The notes below the pieces were generated by a model. That model saw only the letters and a program-made list of their open reading frames with translations. It ran no database searches and was not told the origin of the DNA. A program made the translations under genes and the position numbers. From Pyropia yezoensis (taxonomy: Eukaryota; Rhodophyta; Bangiophyceae; Bangiales; Bangiaceae), in the NCBI GenBank assembly GCA_009829735.1, contig CM020619.1:10840375-10904374 (forward strand): a stretch of DNA of 64,000 bases, read 5' to 3'. Shown here piece after piece: positions 48,180 to 58,220 of the stretch (positions within the stretch are counted from its first letter, which is position 1; each line of letters opens with the position of its first letter).

Positions 48180-49800
48180 TCATGCAAACTGCTTCCCCCC
48201 GTCACTGGCGTGAGCTCCCATCCATGCTACAATGCGCCGCGACGCGACCCATGCCGCCCAAGATATCACCTCCCGCATCATCAGCTCGACGGCCTCGTCT
48301 AAATGCTCATAGCGGTGCCGGAACTGGTCGAGCATATCCCCCCGGACCGCCGACGAGTCTAGCGCCGCGCTCAGTAAAAAGGACGCTAGAAAGACGTCAT
48401 CTTCACTCACAACGTCTGGCATCGCCGCCACCGCCGCCGCCGTTGCACCGTCGGTGTGGCTCAAAGACAGCCCGCGGTACTCAGTGTTGATGAACTGGCT
48501 CACGCCCGTGGCCACGGGTGGAGGCAGCCACCGCGTCTCTATCCGCCCCTGCTCCACGACCATGAACCGCAGAGCGTCAGCAATAGCTTCGTTGGGCATC
48601 GACCACCAAAGATCCGGCGGCAGCACGACCGACGAGGGGTCAAAAGGCGTGGGCAGCTGCGCCCACACTTCGCGGATGCGGCGAGGGGTAGCCCGCTTTG
48701 ACCGCGGCATCAAGCACAACTGCATCATCCGGTTCATACCAGCCATAGCCAACGGATACTTACTGGCCGACCGCATTGGCTTGGGAAAAGCGTCGGGGAG
48801 TCTGCCGGCGCCCACAAAGATGCTGGCAAAAACGTTCTTGTAAATCGCGTGAATGACCGAGCCAAGTAGCTCCGCCGCGTCGCGCGGCGACATGGGTGGC
48901 GGGTGTCGCACCGACTCAGAGTCGGGGTCCCTGACCGCTAGTGCCCAGGTGGCGAGCGTCCGCACACGCTCATCTTGAATGTGCCCCGCATTGCGGTCAC
49001 GTAGGAGCGTGAGCGCGCCTTCAATGCCCCCCAATCGGGCACACACAGCGTGGCCGTTTGCGCAAAAGTTGCACGAGCTCTGTTGTCGGGATATTTGGGA
49101 ATGGGGGCAGCAACGTGACAGAATAAGAAGTGCCATCCACCAAGTGAGCCAAGCAAAGCAACAGAGTTGCTGGACCAGGAGTAGGAAACATCAGAACGAG
49201 AGCGGTGGGTCAGTCACTGACTGCACGGCGCACAAGACAGCACCTGACACTGTGCACTCACAAACATGTAGCAACCAGATTGGACAACCAATGAACCAAC
49301 AACGTACAGAAATAGACACACATGCGCAGATAATCTCCTTGATGCCCCGGTCAAAAGCACCGTCGACAAGCGTGGCCTCACGCCAAACGCCATACACTGC
49401 CAAAAAGGACGAGAACGCGGGAAAGTGGGCCTCGGGGATGCCCCAGTTGGGCCACCGCTTGACCGCCAGCACCTCATTCGAGAAAAGGTCCAGCATCGCC
49501 GCACTGCTGGCGGCATATTCCGACGCAATACGGGGGTCTTCTTCGTCATCATCGACCGGTACCGCGCACAGCAGTAGATGCCTGGTCCCTGTCATGGGGA
49601 TGGAGAGGTGATGGAGGTTGTTAACGCACCAAACCTGCCAGTGGAAACAGGGATACCCACACCAAGACCCACGCACCCAGACACGCAACAGCGCGAGCCA
49701 GAAGAGCGCGTAGCGAAGGGGAAGAAGACGAAGACCGCGGAGGAACGAAGAGAGGAGCGACAAGGCCTACACCTGGCAAAGCAGACGCGTGCAGGGTCAT
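48180..49800 (-). CDS. AhpD/carboxymuconolactone-decarboxylase-like protein, three exons
   Basis: Proposed exons on the minus strand: 49800-49773, 49588-49308 and 49079-48180 (402 residues). Introns of 184 and 228 nt have GTGTAG...ACAG and GTACGT...ACAG ends, and the frame runs through both. The protein starts MTLHASALPG, then TRHLLLCAVPVDDDEED. The join of exons 2 and 3 restores an AhpD core: FDRGIKEIICACVSIS followed by SSCNFCANGHAVCARLGG, with the CxxC...H set (about C106, C109, H112) used by alkylhydroperoxidase D-like enzymes. Downstream residues AAELLGSVIHAIYKNVFASI fit the same helical fold. The C-terminal 200 residues match nothing I know. Peroxidase or thiol redox activity is inferred from the motif alone. 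The first exon is short and the least certain part. Confidence 0.72.
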
Positions 49801-50199
49801 GGCAGTTACACACCGCCTGCAGTGGGAGGCATTGGATATTCTCTGACGAGTGCCCCGCCCGCTCGAAACTCCATGCCGTTACGAGTCACTTGCCGACGCT
49901 AATGATGAACCTGCATGAGGACGCCTCAGGTGACCTGACTCAGGTGACGACAGCATGACGATGTAGGCACCCACGCTCAAGAGGTGAGCGGCAGGTGTCC
50001 ACGTGGCGCCTAAAGTAGATTAGTCACGTTTTTGAAAAAGTCGGGCAAGCTGCGAGACATCTGCTGCAATGATGAGCCGCCTCTCGCTCCCCCCTGCTCG
50101 GTACATACCCCATTGCGTCGTAGTCGTTGTCTGGGCCGACGTCGTGTCCCTCCCCCCCGCTGTCCCCCGCCTCACCCCCTCCCCTCTCTGGTTCCCGTC
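49801..50199. promoter_or_regulatory. Divergent promoter region (AhpD-like gene and SF3B4)
   Basis: About 400 bp between two divergent start codons. Next to SF3B4 (50146-50199) the plus strand is almost pure pyrimidine (TCCCTCCCCCCC-type runs). A GGTGACCTGA/CAGGTGACGA pair at 49928-49950 is a small direct repeat. No TATA box could be assigned. Confidence 0.45.
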
Positions 50200-52008
50200 A
50201 TGTCAGCTGCCGCGGCGCCCGCCGCCGCCCCTCCCCCGCCCCCCTCGGGTGGGGGCAACTCCAACCCCGCGGACCGGCAACCCGAGGCGACGGTCCACAT
50301 TGGGGGTCTCGGCGACGCACCGCCGCCGACAGAAGCCCTCCTCACCGAGTTGTGCACCCAAGTGGCGCCGGTCAAGCATGTGTACCTGCCGCGGGACCGC
50401 ATCACGGGGGGGCACCACGGCTACGCCTTTTGTGAATTTTACACAGCCGAAGACGCGGCCTACGCGGCACGGGTGCTGAACTTGGTGCGCCTGTCGGGGC
50501 GACCGATCCGGGTGTCCGCCACGGGAGGTGGAGGGGGTGGGGGGGGTGGACCTGGCGGGGTGGGTGGCGATGGCCCTGGCGGCCCAGGCGGCGGGGCCGG
50601 TGGCTTTGGCGGCCGCGGCCGCGGCGGTGCGATGCTCTTTGTGGGCAACCTCGACCCAGAGGTGGATGAGGCGACGCTGGGCGACGCCTTCCGCTGCTTT
50701 GGGCGGGTACTGGATGTGACGCTGGCGCGGCGCCCCGCGGGCGGCTCGGGCGCCCGGGGGGGCACCGCTGGCGGCGCCCCCCCCGAGCGGCGGTTTGGGT
50801 TTGTCAAGATGGCCACCTTTGCGGGCGGCGACGCGGCGATTGCGGGCCTCGGCGGCCAGTACCTCGCCTCCCGCCCGCTCGTCGTGCAGTACGCGCTCAA
50901 GAAGGGGGGCGCCCCGGGGGAGCGCCATGGCAGCGCGGCGGAGCGCGCGTTGGCCGCTGCCGCTGCTGCCGCGGCGGGGGAGGAGGAGGAGGAGGTGGCG
51001 GTGGGGGGGGCCATCGTGGGGGGGGCTGGCGGTGCCGCACCGCCCGACGTGCCGCCTGGGGGGGGCATCCCCGCCGGGGGGGGCGGTGGCGGAGGCGGGG
51101 GAGGTCGCGCAGGCTACGCCGCCGCCACAGCCGCCACTGCGGCGGCGGCAGATGCCGCTGCGGGCAGACCCGCGCCGCCTCCCTCCACCCCCGGCCGCGG
51201 GGGTGACTACCTGGGCCTCCCGCCCGGGGTGCGCCCTCCCCCGCCTCCCCCTGGGGGTCACCCCCTCGGCGCGCCCGGGGGCCACCCGCTCGGCGCCCCT
51301 GGGGTGGTCGGCCCCGTCGGCCCGTATGGTGGCCACCCTGGCCTCCTCCACCCGCCGGGGCACGGCGGCCCGCCGCGGCTGCCGGGGATGGGGGGTGGCC
51401 CTGGGGGCCACCCCGCCGGCCGCGGCGGGCCGCCGCTGCCCTACCCACCGCCGCCCCCCGGCCACCCCCTTTACGGGGGGCCCCCGCCGGGCCACCCTGC
51501 GGGCCGGCCGTATGGGCCGGGCGTGGGCGCGCCGCCGTTACCGCCGCCGCCGCCGGGCGCGTACGGACCGATGCCTGGGGGGGGCGGGGGCGGGCAGGGG
51601 TACGGCCCGCCGCTGGGGGGGATGCGCCCGCCGGGGGGAGGGGGGGGTGGCTATGGTGGCGGCGGCGGCTTTGGCGGCGGCATGGGCGGCGGCATGGGCG
51701 GCCGGGGGGGGGGGCGTGGCGGGGGGGGCTGGGGCTACCGCGGCCCGCCGCCACCGCCGCCGCCGCCGGGCGGCCGGTGGGGGGGACCAGGTGGGGGCCC
51801 GCCGCCGCCGGGGGGGGGCGGACGGGGGGGAGGGGTGGCTGGTGGCCGCCCTGGTAGCCTGGGCGGTGGGCCTGCCGGTGGCGGAGGGCCTCCGATGGGG
51901 GGGGGGCGGGGAGGGGGGCGGCCACCGCCGCCGCCGTCGCCTCACGCGCTCGGCCCGCCAGGCGCGCCACCACCGCCGCCACCACCACCACCGCCCGCGA
52001 AGCGATGA
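50200..52008 (+). CDS. SF3B4: Splicing factor SF3B4 (SAP49), two RRMs with long Gly/Pro-rich tail
   Basis: 602 residues from the ATG at 50200; the open frame upstream is pyrimidine-rich leader. RRM1 at about 30-107 has VHIGGL (RNP2-like) and GYAFCEFY (RNP1), with RITGGHHGYAFCEF close to the RVTGQHQGYGFVEF of SF3B4. A Gly-rich linker longer than usual leads to RRM2 with MLFVGNLDPEVDEATLGDAF (RNP2) and RRFGFVKMATF (RNP1), then GQYLASRPLVVQYALKKG. The family hallmark GERHGSAAERALA follows directly. The rest (about 340 residues) is Gly/Pro-rich, as in other SF3B4 proteins but more extreme. SF3B4 is a subunit of the U2 snRNP SF3b complex that helps hold the branch-point region. Such a gene fits an organism that still splices introns, as seen in two neighbours. 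Confidence 0.92.
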   Translation: MSAAAAPAAAPPPPPSGGGNSNPADRQPEATVHIGGLGDAPPPTEALLTELCTQVAPVKHVYLPRDRITGGHHGYAFCEFYTAEDAAYAARVLNLVRLSGRPIRVSATGGGGGGGGGPGGVGGDGPGGPGGGAGGFGGRGRGGAMLFVGNLDPEVDEATLGDAFRCFGRVLDVTLARRPAGGSGARGGTAGGAPPERRFGFVKMATFAGGDAAIAGLGGQYLASRPLVVQYALKKGGAPGERHGSAAERALAAAAAAAAGEEEEEVAVGGAIVGGAGGAAPPDVPPGGGIPAGGGGGGGGGGRAGYAAATAATAAAADAAAGRPAPPPSTPGRGGDYLGLPPGVRPPPPPPGGHPLGAPGGHPLGAPGVVGPVGPYGGHPGLLHPPGHGGPPRLPGMGGGPGGHPAGRGGPPLPYPPPPPGHPLYGGPPPGHPAGRPYGPGVGAPPLPPPPPGAYGPMPGGGGGGQGYGPPLGGMRPPGGGGGGYGGGGGFGGGMGGGMGGRGGGRGGGGWGYRGPPPPPPPPGGRWGGPGGGPPPPGGGGRGGGVAGGRPGSLGGGPAGGGGPPMGGGRGGGRPPPPPSPHALGPPGAPPPPPPPPPPAKR

Positions 52009-52254
52009 AGCGGTGATCGTCACCTTGGCCACGCCCCCACCGCAGCGGGGCCACATGCCACGTATGATGTAAAGTGAACCCTGTCGTATACTTATATATT
52101 GGCGTCCAGGTGCAGTCGTGGGACATGTGGCGCTCTTGTGTTTTTCCACGTCTCTGCTCCGCGCGGTCTTGTCCTGCTGTCTTGCCGCTCCCCCTTACCC
52201 CGCTTCCATCTCGCCTCCTCCCTTTTCCCGTGCCCTGCCCCTTGGTCCTCCGCC

Positions 52255-54009
52255 ATGTCCTCCGCCCTCGCCTCTCACATAGTTGCCTCCCCTTCCCCCG
52301 CCGACGCGGCCGTCCCCTTCGCTTCCCCCATTTCCTTATCTGCCGCCGCGCTCGCGGCCCTCCCTGAACTCCGCCCGTGGCTCGCCGACCCGGCCGCCGC
52401 CGCCTGGGCCGCCCCGTTTGCGCCGACCGTGACCGCCGCCGCGGCTGCTGCTACGACAGACACTGCGGGGGCGGGAGGGGGAGTGTTCCCGCCAGACGCG
52501 GTCCGGTGCCTCCGCCACGCCATCACGTTTGACCATGTCGTGTGGCCGCAGGGGGTCGGCCGGGGGACGGATGAGCTCAACGGGGGAGGTGCGGACGGGG
52601 CGGACTCTGCGGAGGGTAGCGAGGCTTCCATCGACGCCGACCTCGGCCCTCCGGCTGCCATCAAGTCAATGATGAACGTCCCGGTATCGGCTGTGGGCGA
52701 CGACGGCTCTACCATTCTTGGCGTGACCGTGTGTGAAGAGACTTTGGGCACCGGCGGGTTTGTAGGCGGCCACGACGGCCTTGGCGGCAGCCCTGCGGGC
52801 GATGGCGCCTCCTCTGAGGCCAACGGGGGCGGCAGCGGTGGCGACGTGCTCGACGGCTTGACGTCGCTGGGCCTCCTCGGCCGGTGGTCCCTCCACCCCG
52901 CCGACGGGACGCTGGCCTACACGGGCGCGACGGTCGATGGTGGGCGCGTCCTTTTCTCCCTCTTTTCCTGGACGGCCCCCTCCGAGCTGCGCTACGTTGC
53001 CTCCCTGCTGCAGAGGCCCGCCGTTGCGGGCGGGGAGCCCCTCCTCGTTCGTCGCTTATCGGTGTTGCTGACGCCCGCAGGGGTGGCAGGGGGGGGGGCA
53101 GGTGAGTCCCTGTGTGGGGCTCTAGGCGCCGCGGCGCCACCGCCGCCAGCGCTCGCAGCGGCCATGTCGTTTTTCGGGCGGGAACTCGGCACGTATGGCG
53201 CCGCGACGGTCGCTGCGCCGCCGCCGCCGCCGCCGCCGCCGTCGTCGTCGTCGGCTTCGTCGTCTTCCCTGATCGGCGGCGGGGGTGACGGCTGGGGAGG
53301 CGGCGCTGCGGCAAACGTTCTCGCCGACATTCCCGGCGCGGGCCCCGTGTTGGCTAGTGTCATGCGGTTGGAGCTGGCGAGCGTGTCGGTGGTGGCCCGG
53401 CTGCGGTCCCTGGCGCTGGGCGCCCGGGGGGTGCACCCGGGGGGGCTCCGGCTGGGCCGCCCGGCGGTCCGAGCGCGCGGCAGGGGCCACGGCGGCGGGA
53501 GAGGGGCGACGCGGGCGCACGCACTGGGCACTCCCGCGCCGCCGCTGGCCCTGCCCGCCCCGTCGTCCGGGGCACCCGTGGCCATTGCGCCAGCCCCCAC
53601 CGCGGGAGCGGCGAGCCTGCCGCCGCCGCTGTCGGGTGTTGCAGCACCACCACCTCCAGTTACGTGGACCGGAGGCGGTGCCGCCTCCGCCGCCCCGCCT
53701 CTGCCGTCGCCTTCGGCCCTATCCGCGACGACGTCGCCGGCAGCAGTGAGCGGCGCGGGCGCGCCGGCAGGCGCTCTGCCGCCCGCGCCCGCGACGCAGC
53801 CACCGCCGCGCCCCCCTGGGGTCGACGGGCGCGCCGGCAAGCGGTCGCGGGTGGAGCTGGAGGCCATCACAGACCCCGAGGCGCGGGAGCGGATCCTCCG
53901 CAACCGCGAGGCGGCGCGGCGGAGCAACGCCAAGCGCAAGGCGCGCGCCGACGCGGCGCGGGCGGCGGCTGCCGAAGCGGCCGCCGCGTGGCCGCTTGCG
54001 CCAAAGTAG
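52255..54009 (+). CDS. Unknown protein with bZIP-like basic region and no zipper (family member 2)
   Basis: 584 residues from MSSALASHIVASPSPADAAV, after a pyrimidine-rich leader (52140-52254). It is a paralogue of the protein at 26930-28234 along nearly its whole length: LPELRPWLADPAAAAWAAPF (36-55), LRHAITFDHVVW, IKSMMNVP, DGSTILGVTVCEE (150-162), LGRWSLHPADG, LLQRPAVAGGEPLLVRRLS, MSFFGRELGTYG, MRLELASVSVVARLRSLALG and GVHPGGLRLGRP. It carries longer Pro/Ala/Ser-rich inserts, chiefly before the C-terminus. Residues 550-565 repeat the unusual basic region NREAARRSNAKRKAR, again with Asn in place of the near-invariant bZIP Arg, and only an Ala-rich tail of about 20 residues follows. The shared odd residue argues for selection rather than error. 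Role unknown; a nuclear nucleic-acid-binding protein is the first guess. Confidence 0.82.
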   Translation: MSSALASHIVASPSPADAAVPFASPISLSAAALAALPELRPWLADPAAAAWAAPFAPTVTAAAAAATTDTAGAGGGVFPPDAVRCLRHAITFDHVVWPQGVGRGTDELNGGGADGADSAEGSEASIDADLGPPAAIKSMMNVPVSAVGDDGSTILGVTVCEETLGTGGFVGGHDGLGGSPAGDGASSEANGGGSGGDVLDGLTSLGLLGRWSLHPADGTLAYTGATVDGGRVLFSLFSWTAPSELRYVASLLQRPAVAGGEPLLVRRLSVLLTPAGVAGGGAGESLCGALGAAAPPPPALAAAMSFFGRELGTYGAATVAAPPPPPPPPSSSSASSSSLIGGGGDGWGGGAAANVLADIPGAGPVLASVMRLELASVSVVARLRSLALGARGVHPGGLRLGRPAVRARGRGHGGGRGATRAHALGTPAPPLALPAPSSGAPVAIAPAPTAGAASLPPPLSGVAAPPPPVTWTGGGAASAAPPLPSPSALSATTSPAAVSGAGAPAGALPPAPATQPPPRPPGVDGRAGKRSRVELEAITDPEARERILRNREAARRSNAKRKARADAARAAAAEAAAAWPLAPK

Positions 54010-54214
54010 CGGGGGAGGAGGTTTTCCAAAAAAAAAAAGGCTGGCAAGGGAGGCGGGTGGGTTCGCGCCGTCGCTGGGTGGACTTCCGGGACGGCGGTGA
54101 CCGCGGGGCCGATCCCAATGATGTCATGGGCGCTTTTCTGGGAAAGACTCGTGCGGGGAGACCACCGTTGCTGGCTGGGGTGTCATTGCCGGCATTCGTG
54201 GGCAGGAGGGGTAT

Positions 54215-54252
54215 CGTTGGCTATGTGCTCTAGGCCCAGCTCATAGCCAACG
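54215..54252. repeat. 11-bp hairpin between two plus-strand genes
   Basis: CGTTGGCTATG at 54215-54225 pairs exactly with CATAGCCAACG at 54242-54252 across a 16-base loop. It lies 200 bp after the bZIP-like gene and could mark a 3' end, but no function is shown. Confidence 0.6.
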
Positions 54253-54432
54253 GTCCCCCTCCCGTCTACTCGCGGCATTGAGTGTTTTCCACCAGAGCCG
54301 CGTGGGATACGGGCGCACTCCCTTCGCAATTTCGCTGTGTGCGGGGCGGATCGGCCACGTGTCGGCAGCATCTGTTCGCGTCACCCATCGGTGGCGCACC
54401 ACCCCCTTGACCCGTCCCCGTTGCTGGTCGCA

Positions 54433-54488
54433 TTCCCTTTGCTACCGCGGTTGCCTGCCTTTTCTACTGCTTCCCTTTGCTACCGCGG
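54433..54488 (+). repeat. Exact 18-bp direct repeat upstream of the KDSR gene
   Basis: TTCCCTTTGCTACCGCGG occurs at 54433-54450 and 54471-54488 within the pyrimidine-rich leader of the next gene; a regulatory role is possible but unproven. Confidence 0.7.
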
Positions 54489-54617
54489 CCTCCCTCTTTC
54501 TTGCTTGGTTATCTTCCCCTGGCTGCCACGCCCTCCCGTCCCCTTGCTGCTGCGCGCCGTGCTGGCCTGTGCCGGTGCTGTGCTCAGTCGGCCTCTGGTC
54601 GCGACCCCTTGCATCTC

Positions 54618-55757
54618 ATGGAGCTTCTCCTTGTGTTGCTTCTGCTGGTGCCCGTCGCGGTGGCGACCGCGACGGGTGCGCTGCTGCTCCGCCGCCGCGC
54701 CACCGCGTCGCGCACCGTCGCCGCGTACGCCGGGCGGCACGTGCTCATCACGGGTGGCACGTCGGGGATTGGCCTCGCCGCCGCCACCGCGGCCGTTCGC
54801 CTGGGCGCGCGGGTGACGGTGGTAGGCCGTGACGCGGGCCGCCTGGCCGCCGCCGTCGCGCACCTGCGCGCCACTCCCGTCGACGGGCCGCGCGCCGCGG
54901 CTGCCCGAGGCGACGGCGACGGCGGTGATGGCGGCGGCGGTGACGGCGCCCGTCGCGTAGTGGGCGTTGCCGCCGACGTTTCGCGGGCGGAAGGGGCGGC
55001 GGCCGCCGTCGCGGACGCCATTGTGGCACACGGCGCGCTGGACTCGGTCTTTTGCGTGGCGGGCGGCGCCATTTCGCGGCGGTTTGTGGAGATGGACGCC
55101 GCTGCCCTGAACGCGATGGTAGCAACCAACCTCGGCACCGCCCTCCACACCGCCCACGCGGCGGCGCGGTCCATGGCGGCGGTCACCCCCCCACCCGACC
55201 ACCCGCGGCAGCTGGTGTTGGTCTCCTCCATGGGCGGCCTCGTTGGTGTGACAGGCCTGGCGGCCTACTGTGCGGCCAAGTGGGGCCTCCGTGGCTTGGG
55301 CGAGGCTCTCTACTACGAGCTCCGCCCGCTGGGCGTGACCGTCAGCGTCGTCTTTCCGCCCGACACAGCCACACCGGGCTTTGACGCGGAGAATGTGGGC
55401 AAGCCGCCCGAGACGATGGCCGTCTCGGAGAGTGGGGGGCTGTGGCAGCCTGCGGACGTGGCGGCCAGGATGCTCGACGCCGCCGCGGCGGGCACGCCGC
55501 GCATCACGTTTGGGGCGGAGGGGGCGATGCTCGGCGGCGTTGCCGCGGGCATGGGACCGGGCCTGGGGGGGGAGGTGCTGTGGGGGGGGGTGGTGCGGGT
55601 AGTCGCCCAGGGGTACGTTGCGTATTGGAACTGGCTGATTGGACGGGCGCACCGGGAGCGGGCGGCGGCGGCGGCAGCACCAGCAACACCAGCAGCAGCA
55701 GCGGATGGAGAGGGGAGGGCCGGGGGGGGGATTGCTGAAACAGCTGCCAGCATGTAG
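54618..55757 (+). CDS. KDSR: 3-ketodihydrosphingosine reductase (SDR family)
   Basis: 379 residues from MELLLVLLLLVPVAVATATG, an N-terminal membrane anchor. The Rossmann motif TGGTSGIG (45-52) binds NADPH. After an Asp/Gly-rich insert, the short-chain dehydrogenase core follows: VFCVAGGAISRRF, LVLVSSMGGLVGVTGL (catalytic Ser), AAYCAAKWGLRG (the YxxxK pair). The strongest family mark is VVFPPDTATPGFDAENVGKP, nearly the same as the PPDTDTPGF.EEN..KP of human KDSR/FVT1 and yeast Tsc10. A hydrophobic C-terminal stretch (WGGVVRVVAQGYVAYWNWLI) also fits. The enzyme makes dihydrosphingosine at the ER membrane, step two of sphingolipid synthesis. The Ala-rich tail after residue 345 is lineage-specific. 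Confidence 0.9.
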   Translation: MELLLVLLLLVPVAVATATGALLLRRRATASRTVAAYAGRHVLITGGTSGIGLAAATAAVRLGARVTVVGRDAGRLAAAVAHLRATPVDGPRAAAARGDGDGGDGGGGDGARRVVGVAADVSRAEGAAAAVADAIVAHGALDSVFCVAGGAISRRFVEMDAAALNAMVATNLGTALHTAHAAARSMAAVTPPPDHPRQLVLVSSMGGLVGVTGLAAYCAAKWGLRGLGEALYYELRPLGVTVSVVFPPDTATPGFDAENVGKPPETMAVSESGGLWQPADVAARMLDAAAAGTPRITFGAEGAMLGGVAAGMGPGLGGEVLWGGVVRVVAQGYVAYWNWLIGRAHRERAAAAAAPATPAAAADGEGRAGGGIAETAASM

Positions 55758-56401
55758 GGGTGGACAGGGGCTGGAGAGTGGCGCGCGGGGGGGGCGGGTG
55801 CGATGTTTTGTAGACCGCTGAGCAAGGGGGTGGGGCGCGTCGGCTTGGCCGTGGGTAGGTGTGTGCGGGCACAGTGGGGCTCACGGCTAAGAGACGCACG
55901 CGCACAAGACTGCTCGTCCACACGCGTGTGCCCAGGCACCCGTCGATGCGGCCGCGTCCTACATAGATGGCTCGGGCGGCGGCCGCGAGCCCCGCGCCCC
56001 GACGACTCGCGACATTGGGCGCAGTGGTGCTGGGTCGCGACGCCCACCCTACCTGTACCCCCCTTCACCGATACAGGCCTGCTTAGGCGCCCCGTCGCGG
56101 CGGGACCCTCTTTTCAAAGCACTGGCCAGCCGCATGCCGTCGACAGCAGCGGCGAGCCGGCCTACTCCGCCAGGGGCGCCACGCACACGGCAGCGGCAGC
56201 GTGACGTAGGGTCGTCTTGGCGCGCCGCCGTCCAGACGCGGGCGGAAAACGGTTGTGCGCAGCAGTGTGTGGGAGGGCACCAGCCTGAGCCGTCCCGCCG
56301 AGCCGCCGCCCGGCCGCCGCCTGGCGGCTGCCTTCATGTGGCAGACGCTTCTCCCCCTTCTCTCCTCCCACACGCAACCTCGCAGCGTCCCACAACCAGG
56401 T
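55758..56401. other. Intergenic region between convergent genes
   Basis: 3' flanks of the KDSR and OS-9 genes. No further gene seen. Confidence 0.6.
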
Positions 56402-58189
56402 TTAGAAGAGGATGCTCGCGCGGCCCATGCGGCCGCCGCCAAAGCCACGAAAGCCGCGCCCCCCCCCCTCGGGGGCTCCCAGGCCCGCGCGGACGGTGCC
56501 GCCCCCCCGCGCCCTCCCCCTCGCCCCCCCCCCCCCCCCCCACCCCTCCTCGAACTCTTCCTCCCCCTCGTCTTCCAGCGTACACCACACGGTCTTAGCC
56601 CCGACCGCGTCTTCCTGCGCGTACGCCTCGTGCGCACACACCGCGTCGTTGACAAAGTCCAGCTCGTACACACACGACGCGGGCTCCCGGATGGCCGCGA
56701 TGTAGTGGGCCGTCACGGGGCCCGTCGGCGGCGCGCCCTCGCGGGTGCTGGGCGTACCACCGCCCCCGCTGCTGCCGGGTCGGGTGCCCGTCCCACCGGC
56801 AGTACTCGACGAGGTGCCCTCCCCGGGGGGGGTGACGCGGGTGGCCAACGGGCCGTGCAGGGCGGTGGAGCACAAGTACCGGATGGTGATGCGGCGCGGG
56901 GTGCCGTCGCTCAGGTCGCACGGCGTACCATTGGTGTAAACCTGCACGTAGGGGGGGGCCGTCTGCGGGAGTGGCGGGGGGGAAGCACCTGTGGGAGCGC
57001 ACGAAAGAACATCGGGTGACAAAAGGAAGAAACCGGGTCAGCACATTCCGCCGCAAACGCAGGGAAACAGGCGGCTACGCGGACGATACAGCCCGACGAG
57101 CTGTGATGCCCTCCCCAACGGGTTTGCGATGGCCGACAGCACGACAGCACAGGCGCTCCTCCCTCTCCTCAGCGGCGACGAGACGATGGTGTCAGCCCAA
57201 GGCACAGGGGCAGGTCCCAAACATACCTGGTGCAGCGGTCTCCTCTGCGGAGCCAGCACTCCCTTGCGGCGCCCTCACGCCATCACCGCCCCCGGCGCCA
57301 ACCGCAGACCCCGACGCTGCCCCTGCCGCTGCTGCCGTGGCGGCGGCGTCCGGGTCGCGCGTCGGGGCGACACCCCCCGGCATCGAACCCGACCCACCCG
57401 ACCCACCCGCCCCTCGCAACGGCGGCTGCGCCAAGCCCAGCGTGTAGGAGGTTTCCTCTTCGCCGTCGCGCGGGATGTGCCGCTGAATGACGCTGGAGCC
57501 GTAGCAAAACTCGTACGTCCACCACCCTTCCAGCTGCGTCGGCCAGTAGAGCAGCCAACAGGCAGACAGTAGAATCAAGAAGAAGAAAGAAGAAAAAGCA
57601 AACAGGGCACACGAGGTGGTTAGGGCCATGCGCATATATACATGCACAAGAAACACTGAGCCGTAGGATGTCCACATGTCCAAGGCAGCCGCTCTGTGCT
57701 ACGCGCAACGGCGCAAACTGACAAAGGACAACCGACAGCCAGGGTACTTGCCATCGCCAACAACGCCCCCTCCGCATCCACATGGACATATCTGTTGTCC
57801 CCGCTCCCCCCCTCTCCCCCGACGCGCACCAACAAACGTACCCGCAAAAAGCACAAGCCGTCGTACGCGGACAGCAGCGTCTCAATGCCGTCAAAGAGGG
57901 CGCCCCGGGAGGCCGCCCGCGCCCGCCGCGCCGCCGCCGCCACAGCCTCCCCCCCCGGCGGGCGCTGCACCGGTACCCCACACTGCAGGCGCTGGCCCGA
58001 CGGGGTGGTGAGGCCCACCGGCACCGCCTCGTCCGCGTCGGCCAGCGGCCGCCCGCCGGGCGGCACGGTCCCCCCCGTGGGGGGCAGGGCCAGCGTGTAC
58101 TGGGGGCCAGGGGAGGGAAAGGGCGGCACCCCCGCCGAGACGATCACCTGCAGCGCAACGGCGGGGGTGGGGGGGGAGAGCACCAGGAG

Positions 58190-58220
<31 letters not shown>

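Noticed and set aside
50203-52126. Long minus-strand frames opposite SF3B4
   Set aside because: Antisense of the Gly/Pro-rich tail and RRMs; no family features, while the plus frame has both RRMs.
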